Notes under the pieces: model-generated
The model's input: the letters and a program-made list of their open reading frames with translations, nothing else
Told to the model about the DNA's origin: nothing
Databases searched by the model: none
Translations under genes and position numbers: made by a program
Source: an uncultured Spirochaetales bacterium
GTDB lineage: Bacteria > UBP6 > UBA1177
Direction of reading: 5' to 3'
Length of the DNA: 13,988 bases
Assembly (NCBI GenBank): GCA_902780365.1
Contig: CACZFE010000019.1
Coordinates: 1 to 13,988 of the forward strand
Part shown: in pieces, positions 6,375 through 13,600 of the stretch
How the letters are laid out: every line of letters begins with the position of its first letter
Numbering within the stretch: position 1 is the first letter of the stretch

Positions 6375-8065
6375 AGATTTTTATTTTTGCTTTAACCGTT
6401 TTTCTTCTCTTTTCCTGCGGCAGAACAGGTGAAAATGCCGCTGCCGGAAAGGACGATTTTGATGAAATTCCCGACGAAGCGGCTGAAGAGTGTGCGGAAA
6501 ACGCCGTTTCATATCAAAAGCCCGAATTGCCTCAAAAACCTGAAATTGCCGGAATAAAAAAATATGACAAAAATTCGGACTGTGTTTCTTTGCCGGAGCC
6601 TGAAAACGGGGAACTTTTCTTGGGTGAAGGGTGTTTCTATGGCTGCGTAAAGGCCGGGAAAGATCTCAGGATTTCGGGAAGCGGCGCCGGAAATACGCTT
6701 ATCGTCTGCGATGATGCGGAAAAAGAGGCTGTTGTCGAAGTTCTTCCCGGTGCGGAAGTGACTCTTGAAAACATCTCTCTTTCGGGAAGTGTGCGCTGTA
6801 TGCTTGCAGCTGCCGGAAGCAAGACCAAAGTTGTAAACAGCGTCCTTTCTCACTGCACGAAAGGCGGGATAAACATCTGTCCTGACGAGGCGGGATGCAG
6901 GGCGGATCTTGCGGTTATAGACACTTTTATAGGCGATATAGATGAAGCTGCATCAGGGATAAGTTACGGAATTTCTTTTGGAAACGGCACTTTGAATGTT
7001 TCTGGAAGCGAGATCTCGGGAGTCAATTCGTTCGGTATAGCAGTCTGGGGCGAATCGGGGGAAAAAAACAAAATTGATATCGAAAATACAGTGATTTCAG
7101 GAGTCTATGGTGGTCTTCGCAGTTACGAAGGACACGGTTTTTATGCGGAAAATTCAGCCGATATCGTGATAAAAAAGAGCCTTGTTTCAGATACGGCGAC
7201 TTCGTTCGTTTTTGTCTCTTCGGAAAGTGACGATATCGATCTGCAGCTCGTTGATTTTTCTGCCGAAAATATGCTTGAAACTTTAGAAGAGCAGGGCGGG
7301 ATCGTACTTGACGGCAGTGTGAAAGGGTGTTTCGAGCGGGTTTTAATAGAAAACAGCCGTGGAAACGGTGTCTTTTCACGCGGAGCGATGCTTTATGCCG
7401 AGGATTTGAGCGTGAATTCGGTTTTTTCCGACGGTCTCGGTGAAAACGGTTTTGCTTTGCAGGTTGTGGACGGAAGCGAAAGTTTCATAAATCGTCTTTC
7501 TGTAAATTCTGCTGAAAAAGCGGGGATCCTGCTTGACGGAGCGTGCAGCGTCGATATCGAGGATTTTGAAATATTATCAACAAAATCAGATAGTTATACA
7601 GGAGAATTCGGAGTCGGTGCGGCCATTCAGGAGGGAGCTGTCGCAACGATGAAGAACGGTCTTCTTTCTGAAAACAGAGAAAGCGGCATTCTCGCCATAA
7701 ATGCCGAGGTCTCTTTGGAAAATGTCGAGATAAAAAACACTTTGCCGCGCAGATGCACAGAGGATAAAAGCTGCGTTTTTGCCCCGGCGACCGATTTCGG
7801 TCACGGAATATCGCTCTATTCTTCATCGCTTCTCAGATTTGATTCAATGACTCTTTTCAATAACAACAACGGTCTGAACATTGCTGATTCCGAGCTTAGG
7901 AGTTTCGGCTTGAAAAAAATGTTTTTCGGAAACAATATGACCGCTGTTAATGCCTGGAATATCAACGATTTCAGCATGCTGGAAGAAAGTTTGTCAAATT
8001 CTTCATTCTGCGGAAACGGTTCTGTATTCACTTCGGATTCTCAGCCGGTGAGGGACGGTCTGTGA
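6371..8065 (+). CDS. Right-handed parallel beta-helix lipoprotein (longer paralogue)
   Basis: 564 residues. MKIFIFALTVFLLFSCGRT gives lipobox LFSC and lipidated Cys16. Residues ~20-65 form an acidic, Pro-containing tether (DDFDEIPDEAAEE, then PELPQKPEIAG) that would hold the helix away from the membrane. Residues ~75-550 are beta-helix coils (VTLENISLSGSV, LNVSGSEISGVNSFGIAVWG, IVIKKSLVSDT, VSLENVEIKNT). The segment GCFYGCVKAGKDLRISG aligns with GVFEGSVTVGRQIRIFG of the upstream protein, so the two are paralogues, this one with more coils. Several Cys (41, 71, 88, 92, 113 and others) suggest disulfides, consistent with an extracytoplasmic site. No catalytic motif is recognised. Translation is probably coupled to the upstream gene through ATGA, and no promoter or terminator lies between them. 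Confidence 0.85.
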   Translation: MKIFIFALTVFLLFSCGRTGENAAAGKDDFDEIPDEAAEECAENAVSYQKPELPQKPEIAGIKKYDKNSDCVSLPEPENGELFLGEGCFYGCVKAGKDLRISGSGAGNTLIVCDDAEKEAVVEVLPGAEVTLENISLSGSVRCMLAAAGSKTKVVNSVLSHCTKGGINICPDEAGCRADLAVIDTFIGDIDEAASGISYGISFGNGTLNVSGSEISGVNSFGIAVWGESGEKNKIDIENTVISGVYGGLRSYEGHGFYAENSADIVIKKSLVSDTATSFVFVSSESDDIDLQLVDFSAENMLETLEEQGGIVLDGSVKGCFERVLIENSRGNGVFSRGAMLYAEDLSVNSVFSDGLGENGFALQVVDGSESFINRLSVNSAEKAGILLDGACSVDIEDFEILSTKSDSYTGEFGVGAAIQEGAVATMKNGLLSENRESGILAINAEVSLENVEIKNTLPRRCTEDKSCVFAPATDFGHGISLYSSSLLRFDSMTLFNNNNGLNIADSELRSFGLKKMFFGNNMTAVNAWNINDFSMLEESLSNSSFCGNGSVFTSDSQPVRDGL

Positions 8066-8106
8066 GCTTGAAGCCTGCATAAAGTCGTAATTAAAAAAAA
8101 TCTCAT

Positions 8107-8124
8107 TATAATACCGCAGTTTTG
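8107..8124 (+). promoter_or_regulatory. Putative promoter -10 and start region of the SLC12-type transporter gene
   Basis: A perfect TATAAT (8107-8112) is followed by ACCGCAG, four T and G (8113-8124). No good -35 is present: at 16-base spacing the sequence is TCGTAA (8085-8090), a poor match, so an activator may be needed or the call may be wrong. AGAGG (8132-8136) lies 9 bases before ATG 8146. Confidence 0.45.
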
Positions 8125-8145
8125 TTTTTTTAGAGGTCGATTTTT

Positions 8146-10392
8146 ATGGAAAATGCACAAACAAAAAAACTCGGAACTTTTTTAGGTGTATATACTCCGA
8201 CGATCCTCACGATTTTCGGAGTCATCATGTATATGCGTGCCGGAAGTCTTGTCGGAACAGTAGGGCTCTGGCCGATGGTTTTCATTGTTCTTATTTCAAA
8301 TTCGATAACTTTGATAACGACTCTTTCTTTTTCATCGATTGCGACCAACAAAAAAGTGGGTGTCGGAGGAGCTTACTACATTGTTTCGAGAAGTTTAGGC
8401 TTTGAAATCGGCGGCGCTGTCGGACTTCCGCTTTTTCTTTCGCAGGCGCTTTCGATAACGCTCTATTCGTTCGGTCTCGCCGAAGTGATAAAGATGCTTT
8501 TCGAGACTAATTTTTCGCTCAATTTAGTCACTTTCGGGATAATTGCGATCGTTGCCGCAGTCTCATTTGTCGGAGCTGGTTTTGCGATGAAAACGCAGAT
8601 TCCCGTTATGATCTTTGTCGCGGTTTCGATACTTTTTCTTATCATCGGAGCCTTTATGAAAGGGAGTTTCATCGAGTGTTTCCGCACTTTCCCGACGAGC
8701 GCGGGTGAAATTTTCGCTAAACACGGAGACCTTTCCTTCTTTTCGGCAATGGCGATATTCTTCCCGGCGGTAAGCGGCATCATGGCGGGTCTCGGACTTT
8801 CCGGAGATCTTGAAAATCCGCAGAAATCGATCCCGGTAGGGGCGATCACGGCGACTCTCACCGGTTTCGCGTTTTATGTCACTCTGCCTTTTTTCCTCAC
8901 GATGGGTGCTTCGACCGAAGAAATGCTGACTGACCAGATGATATGGTCGAGGATTTCGCCTGTTAACGGCAATATCGTCATTCTTCCCGGACTTTTAGGA
9001 GCAATTTTTTCAAGCGCGATAGGCTCGATGCTCGGCGCTCCCAGAACTTTTATCGCGATGGCGTGCGACCAGGTCGGAAGCAGAAAAGGACAGAAATTTT
9101 TGAAGTCGAAAAAGGGGGAATACGCTTCGTTCATCCTCTCTCTGTCGATCGCATGCGGTGCGGTTTTTCTCGGCGACCTCAACACAGTCGCTTCGATCCT
9201 TACCATATTTTTTCTCACAGTTTACGGCATCGTCAACATAACTGCGGCGCTTGAAACACTCAGCAACGAACCTTCGTGGAGGCCGCAGTTCAAGATCCCG
9301 GCTATAATCAGCCTTGTCGGCGGGATCGCCTGCATAATCGTAATGTTCCTCATTGATCCGCTTCTCAGCGTGATCGCGATAATCATAGAAGTGATGCTTT
9401 ACTTCATCCTGAAACGTGTTGCGGCCCAGAATTCGGCAGTCGGAGACGCAAGACGCGGCGTTTACGAGAATCTGGTCAAAAATTCGCTCATCCAGCTCAA
9501 GGACCTCAAAATGACTCCACGAAACTGGAGACCTTACATTCAGGTTTTCGTGAACAACCCTGAAAAACAGGTCAGGCTCATCGAATTTGCCTCGAATTTC
9601 GGTCTCAGCAGCGGCATAGTCACTGTAACCGAGATCCTTTTGGGAAGACTCGGCGAAGAAAAGATGGATATCGAAGGCAAAATGGATTTTATGGAAAATC
9701 TTTACAATAAAAACGCTCTTTCGGTGTTTCCGGAAATAAATGTCGTGGATAATTTCGAAGAAGGTATTCTCACCGCTGTGCAGGCAAACGGAATGGCCGG
9801 TCTCCGCTCGAACACGATAATGATCTGCTGGCCGAATGAGGTGAGCAAATATCTTCCGCGCTATCTTTCAATTATGAGGAGGATCTCTTTCCTTAAAAAA
9901 TCGACGGTCATCGGCAAGGTTTCACCAGATTTCAATGTCAAAAATTCGCAGAAGACAATTCATGTCTGGTGGGGCGGTTTGCAGAGAAACGGTGACCTTA
10001 TGCTGCTTCTGGCTTATCTTCTTACAAAATCTCCGGCATGGGACGACGCGACGATCAAGCTCCTCAGGATGGTTCCCGAAGAATCGGCTAAAGAAAGCGC
10101 CGAAGCGGAACTCAGGAAACTTTCCGCGGATTCGAGAATCTCAGCTGAGCCTATGATAATCATTAAGGAAAAAGATGAGCTTTTCGAACAAGTCCTCAGC
10201 CGGGTAAGCAGCGGAGCAGATGTCGTTTTTCTCGGTCTGAATACACCGGAAAAAGGCGAAGAGGAAGAGTATGCGAAAAAACTCGAAATATTTGCTGAAC
10301 CGCTCAAAGCCGTATTTTTCATCAAAAATTCCGGAATTTTCCAGGGACAGCTTTTGGAAACCGGGGAAGAAAAAAATCGTTCTGAACGATAA
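8146..10392 (+). CDS. SLC12-family cation-chloride cotransporter (Na-K-Cl / K-Cl type, APC superfamily)
   Basis: 748 residues. The N-terminal motif KLGTFLGVYTPTILTIFGV followed by IMYMRAG, then SSIATNKKVGVGGAYYIVSR and LGFEIGGAVGLPLFLSQ, is characteristic of the SLC12/Na-K-Cl cotransporter family, including TM1 and its unwound ion-binding region. FFPAVSGIMAGLGLSGDL (~residues 204-221) is the family TM6 motif. I count about 12 membrane segments up to residue ~425. A soluble C-terminal domain of ~320 residues begins near NWRPYIQVFVNNPEKQVRLIEF and has the Rossmann-like alternation seen in the cytoplasmic domain of SLC12 proteins, which regulates transport and dimerisation. Members cotransport Cl- with K+ and/or Na+ electroneutrally; which ions here cannot be decided by reading. 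Bacterial members are little characterised. The gene is monocistronic as far as can be seen, followed by 82 bases containing the next promoter. Confidence 0.9.
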   Translation: MENAQTKKLGTFLGVYTPTILTIFGVIMYMRAGSLVGTVGLWPMVFIVLISNSITLITTLSFSSIATNKKVGVGGAYYIVSRSLGFEIGGAVGLPLFLSQALSITLYSFGLAEVIKMLFETNFSLNLVTFGIIAIVAAVSFVGAGFAMKTQIPVMIFVAVSILFLIIGAFMKGSFIECFRTFPTSAGEIFAKHGDLSFFSAMAIFFPAVSGIMAGLGLSGDLENPQKSIPVGAITATLTGFAFYVTLPFFLTMGASTEEMLTDQMIWSRISPVNGNIVILPGLLGAIFSSAIGSMLGAPRTFIAMACDQVGSRKGQKFLKSKKGEYASFILSLSIACGAVFLGDLNTVASILTIFFLTVYGIVNITAALETLSNEPSWRPQFKIPAIISLVGGIACIIVMFLIDPLLSVIAIIIEVMLYFILKRVAAQNSAVGDARRGVYENLVKNSLIQLKDLKMTPRNWRPYIQVFVNNPEKQVRLIEFASNFGLSSGIVTVTEILLGRLGEEKMDIEGKMDFMENLYNKNALSVFPEINVVDNFEEGILTAVQANGMAGLRSNTIMICWPNEVSKYLPRYLSIMRRISFLKKSTVIGKVSPDFNVKNSQKTIHVWWGGLQRNGDLMLLLAYLLTKSPAWDDATIKLLRMVPEESAKESAEAELRKLSADSRISAEPMIIIKEKDELFEQVLSRVSSGADVVFLGLNTPEKGEEEEYAKKLEIFAEPLKAVFFIKNSGIFQGQLLETGEEKNRSER

Positions 10393-10411
10393 TAACGATA
10401 ATAACGTTATC
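10388..10411 (+). repeat. Tandem GATAATAAC repeat with inverted GTTATC at transporter stop / upstream of pgpH promoter
   Basis: GATAATAAC occurs twice head to tail (10388-10396, 10397-10405) and is followed by GTTATC (10406-10411), giving the palindrome ATAACGTTAT at 10401-10410. The first copy contains the TAA stop of the transporter gene. It ends 9 bases before the -35 of the next promoter. It could be an operator or a very weak hairpin; no T-run follows directly. Confidence 0.4.
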
Positions 10412-10420
10412 CCGACATTT

Positions 10421-10449
10421 TTGACTTGACGGTGGTTTTGGTTCATAAT
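10421..10449 (+). promoter_or_regulatory. Sigma-70-like promoter of the pgpH-ybeY-lnt operon
   Basis: TTGACT (10421-10426), a 17-base spacer and CATAAT (10444-10449). It is followed by ACCGCG, six T and G (10450-10462), the same discriminator/T-tract layout as at 1063, 2851 and 8113. Confidence 0.6.
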
Positions 10450-10466
10450 ACCGCGTTTTTTGCTGC

Positions 10467-10470
10467 GGGG
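10467..10470 (+). promoter_or_regulatory. Ribosome binding site deciding the 10475 start
   Basis: GGGG lies 4 bases before ATG 10475. The alternative in-frame TTG at 10460 lies within the T tract at the expected transcript start, too close to the 5' end to be used. Confidence 0.55.
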
Positions 10471-10474
10471 AAAA

Positions 10475-13132
10475 ATGGAAAGCTTAAAACAGGCGAATGA
10501 AATTCTTAACGAGAAACTCGAGAAGGAATTCAAAAAGCTGAAATTCATTATAGAAAAATCATCTGAAAACGAAGATGAGGATATTTTCCGCTGGCGTTTC
10601 AGCAAGTTTGAAAAACCTTATAAAATCTATGATTCATGGCGTAAAAAACGTGACAGTTCGCCGCAGATTCTTGTCTGGTTTGTATTTTCATCAATATTTT
10701 ACTATGTCATTCTGCTTGAAAAATTTGATGATTTCTCTGAAAAGTATGTCAGCTGGCTGAGAAAAAGCGATACAAAATCGCGTGCCGCAATATTTTTGCT
10801 CTTTTCTCTCATGATCGCATGGATTCTTCTTCCTGCATCAGGAAAGGAAAACTACCCCGACGATCCTAAAAACATCGGCCGTCCTATCGACCATTCGATA
10901 GTTGCCGACAAGGACTACATAATCAACAACGAGGAGGAGACCGCTATAAATCAGGAACGTGAGATGAACAACGTTCCCAACACCTACGATTTTGTCGATC
11001 AGAAGAAGAATCTTGAGGCTTTGACCGATGCGTTCAGGATGATGCGTGAGGCAGCGAAAGAAAATATCAAGGAGACGATAGTTGCAAAAAACCTTCCCAT
11101 CCCGTCTGAATTTCACGAAATTCTTGCTGATTATGTCATAGATTCCGGCAAAAGCGGTGATTTCAGGGAATTCAAGACAGGTCTCCCGGCTGTTTTTATG
11201 AAAAAACGGGCCGATTTCGAGCGTATAATCGGTACTCCTCTTGCCAACAATGTTTTCCGCGAACTTGCCGACAATATTTTCCCGGCGAGGATCCCCGGGG
11301 CTATTGCAGAGATAACCGAGTACTTCAATCAGAACGATTACTATATTCTCAGGGAAGGTATTCCCTCAGACTATGTTCCAAAGCATATTGTCGTCAGAAA
11401 AAAGGATTCTTCAATCCAGGATGTGCCACAGGATGCTAATCAGACAAACAAAATCCCGTCTTTCTTTGTCCAGACCGGCAAAATCATAAATTCTGTCGCT
11501 CTTAAGGCCGAAATTCTCCACACGAAGGACAAACTCAATCTCTCGGATTTCACTCCTCACGGCTTTGAAATTGTGGCCGAAGTCGGCAGCTGGACGATGA
11601 AGGATTCGATTTTTTACAATGCTGCGGATACCGAATTTAAAAAAATCGAGGCAAAGAACAACGCTCCGAAGTCTGAAAGAAAGATTGCGAGGGGCGAGCG
11701 TATCATTTCTTCAGGAGCTGTGATTTCAAAGGACGATATCGAAGTTTTCAAAGTGATGAAAGAACAGTCCGACAATATTTCAAAAGAATTTTTCTTCATC
11801 GGAAATTTTCTCTACACAGTGGTTTTCATTGTGATAGTTTTCCTTGTTTTCACCCGTTCGATAGGCAAATTCAAATACCGCAACAAAGATTTGCTTCTCA
11901 TGACTTCGCTCATGTTCAGCGCGCTTTTCCTCCTGCGTTCCGCAATGCCGTGGATTCAGGAAGTGGCCTACGACAACAAGGCAGTTTACTTCTTCTTTCC
12001 GTTGCCGTTTTTTGTCGCTGCGGTGAGAGTTCTCATCAATACGGAAACTGCATGTTTTTTTCTGTTTGTCCTTTCTGCTGCTCTGACGATGCTTTTTCCT
12101 GAGAATTATTTTATTCCGGTTTTTTACCTTTTCGGTTCGCTTCTTTTCATGTTTATAATTTTCCACGTCGAATCGTCCGGTCAGATCATGTGGAACACTT
12201 TCAAGTTTTCTTTCGTTTCGATGGGACTTGCGCTGCTTGTCGGAATGCTGGATTCTTCTTTGAACCACAGCGGAATCGATGTGTTTGCAACAATAATCGG
12301 AGCTTTTGTCTCGGCATTACTTTCGGGCGGAATTCTAACTATAATGATTCCTCTTTTCGAATCGCTGCTTGATTACACGACCAACATAAAATATGTCAAC
12401 TACTCGACGATGAGCAACGAGCTTATCAAGCAGATGTCGGTATATGCCAACGGAACCTACCAGCATTCCCTTACTCTGGCCTCGCTTGTCGAAGTCGCGG
12501 CACGCGATTTGAAGCTCAATCCGCTCAAATGCAAGGTCATGGCTTATTTTCACGACATCGGAAAGCTTGAAAGACCGGAATATTTCACAGAAAACCAGCG
12601 TGACAGAAAGAACGCTCACGACAGCTATAAACCGACAATGTCGGCGAGGATCATCACCAACCATGTCAAATACGGTCTTGAACTTGCAAAGAAATACCAT
12701 CTCGGAGAAGAGATTGAAGCTGCGATCCTGGAGCATCACGGCACGACTTTGGTCGGATATTTCTACAAAAAGGCGAAAGAGATGGATCCGAATGTTTCGG
12801 AAGCCGAATTCAAATATCAGGGACCTGAACCTCAGTCGAAGGAAACTGCCCTTCTTATGATTGCCGACAGTTGCGAGGCAGCGATCCGCTCGATGGACAA
12901 AAAGACCGAAAACGGTATCAAAACAAGGGTCCAGGAGATAATTGCAGGAAAAATCAGGGAAAACCAGTTCGTCAAATGTAACCTGACCACGAAGGACCTT
13001 CAGATAATAGAAGATTCGCTTGTCAACACTTTTTCAGGAATTTATCACGGCAGAGTCAAGTATCCGCAGGATAAAGTCAAAGAAATGTCTCCGGTTGCAG
13101 CTGCCGAACAGCCTGATCAGGAGATAGAATGA
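10475..13132 (+). CDS. pgpH: 7TM-HD domain phosphodiesterase, PgpH/YqfF family (c-di-AMP hydrolase)
   Basis: 885 residues from ATG 10475, longer than Firmicutes PgpH (~710-720). Order: a charged, coiled-coil-like N-terminal region (1-60), two hydrophobic segments (~65-82 and ~104-120), a large extracytoplasmic region (~125-435, family 7TM-HDED domain), seven membrane helices (~438-630), and a cytoplasmic HD domain (~650-870). All expected metal ligands are visible: His664 (GTYQHSL), His693-Asp694 (YFHDIGK), His730 (NHVKYG), His754-His755 (EHHGTTLVGYFY) and Asp798 (IADSCEAA). Characterised relatives hydrolyse cyclic di-AMP to pApA and thereby affect potassium and osmotic balance and wall stress; the substrate here is inferred from the family. 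The gene overlaps ybeY by 4 bases (ATGA), the same neighbour order as yqfF-yqfG in Bacillus. The N-terminal ~100 residues are unusual for the family. Confidence 0.92.
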   Translation: MESLKQANEILNEKLEKEFKKLKFIIEKSSENEDEDIFRWRFSKFEKPYKIYDSWRKKRDSSPQILVWFVFSSIFYYVILLEKFDDFSEKYVSWLRKSDTKSRAAIFLLFSLMIAWILLPASGKENYPDDPKNIGRPIDHSIVADKDYIINNEEETAINQEREMNNVPNTYDFVDQKKNLEALTDAFRMMREAAKENIKETIVAKNLPIPSEFHEILADYVIDSGKSGDFREFKTGLPAVFMKKRADFERIIGTPLANNVFRELADNIFPARIPGAIAEITEYFNQNDYYILREGIPSDYVPKHIVVRKKDSSIQDVPQDANQTNKIPSFFVQTGKIINSVALKAEILHTKDKLNLSDFTPHGFEIVAEVGSWTMKDSIFYNAADTEFKKIEAKNNAPKSERKIARGERIISSGAVISKDDIEVFKVMKEQSDNISKEFFFIGNFLYTVVFIVIVFLVFTRSIGKFKYRNKDLLLMTSLMFSALFLLRSAMPWIQEVAYDNKAVYFFFPLPFFVAAVRVLINTETACFFLFVLSAALTMLFPENYFIPVFYLFGSLLFMFIIFHVESSGQIMWNTFKFSFVSMGLALLVGMLDSSLNHSGIDVFATIIGAFVSALLSGGILTIMIPLFESLLDYTTNIKYVNYSTMSNELIKQMSVYANGTYQHSLTLASLVEVAARDLKLNPLKCKVMAYFHDIGKLERPEYFTENQRDRKNAHDSYKPTMSARIITNHVKYGLELAKKYHLGEEIEAAILEHHGTTLVGYFYKKAKEMDPNVSEAEFKYQGPEPQSKETALLMIADSCEAAIRSMDKKTENGIKTRVQEIIAGKIRENQFVKCNLTTKDLQIIEDSLVNTFSGIYHGRVKYPQDKVKEMSPVAAAEQPDQEIE

Positions 13133-13599
13133 AGATAGCGTTTTTTTCGGAGTGTGATTACGCGCCGAATGAATTGAAAGTTGTCATGCGCAAGGCCGTT
13201 CGTCTTGCCTTGAACTACAAAGATCTCAAAACGACCGATCCTTATGAAGTTTCGATAATTTTTGTAGATGAAGCGCGCATTAGGGAAATCAATAACGATT
13301 TCAGGCATATAGACAGGTCCACAGATGTCATTTCGTTCGCTTTCGCTGAAGGCGAGGGGGCTGAGTACGCGCCTTATCTTCTGGGTGATATCTTTATCTG
13401 CACTGATGTCGTCACAAGTCATGCCGAAAAATACGGGACTACTTTCGACGAGGAGATGACTTTTATGGTCGTCCACGGGATCCTGCATCTTCTTGGTTTC
13501 GATCACCACAAAAAAGGAGAGAGGGAAAAGATGCGGACAGCTGAAAATGTCGTGATGAGACAGCTTTATCCGCAGTGGAAAGGGCGCGGTGAAGAATAA
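13129..13599 (+). CDS. ybeY: Endoribonuclease / rRNA maturation factor YbeY
   Basis: 156 residues, typical length. YbeY is a zinc-dependent single-strand endoribonuclease needed for 16S rRNA 3'-end maturation and ribosome quality control. The zinc motif is complete: His116, His120 and His126 in VHGILHLLGFDH. The preceding signature, NNDFRHIDRSTDVISFAF (residues 55-72), includes the conserved Arg59 and TDV-SF. LGDIFICTDVV (~85-95) is the third family block. It starts at the ATGA overlap with pgpH and ends one base before the next ATG (TAA A ATG), so all three genes are coupled. In E. coli and many other bacteria ybeY also sits in the same cluster as lnt. Confidence 0.96.
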   Translation: MKIAFFSECDYAPNELKVVMRKAVRLALNYKDLKTTDPYEVSIIFVDEARIREINNDFRHIDRSTDVISFAFAEGEGAEYAPYLLGDIFICTDVVTSHAEKYGTTFDEEMTFMVVHGILHLLGFDHHKKGEREKMRTAENVVMRQLYPQWKGRGEE

Positions 13600-13600
13600 A

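Noticed and set aside
8066..8106. Terminator or -35 element between the beta-helix operon and the transporter
   Set aside because: No hairpin was found, and the best -35 candidate at correct spacing (TCGTAA) is too poor to call. TTGAAG at 8068 is 33 bases from the -10.
11780..12268. 162-residue antisense open frame within pgpH
   Set aside because: The product is extremely Lys/Arg/Glu/His-rich, as expected from reading membrane-helix codons backwards. The sense frame encodes the 7TM region.
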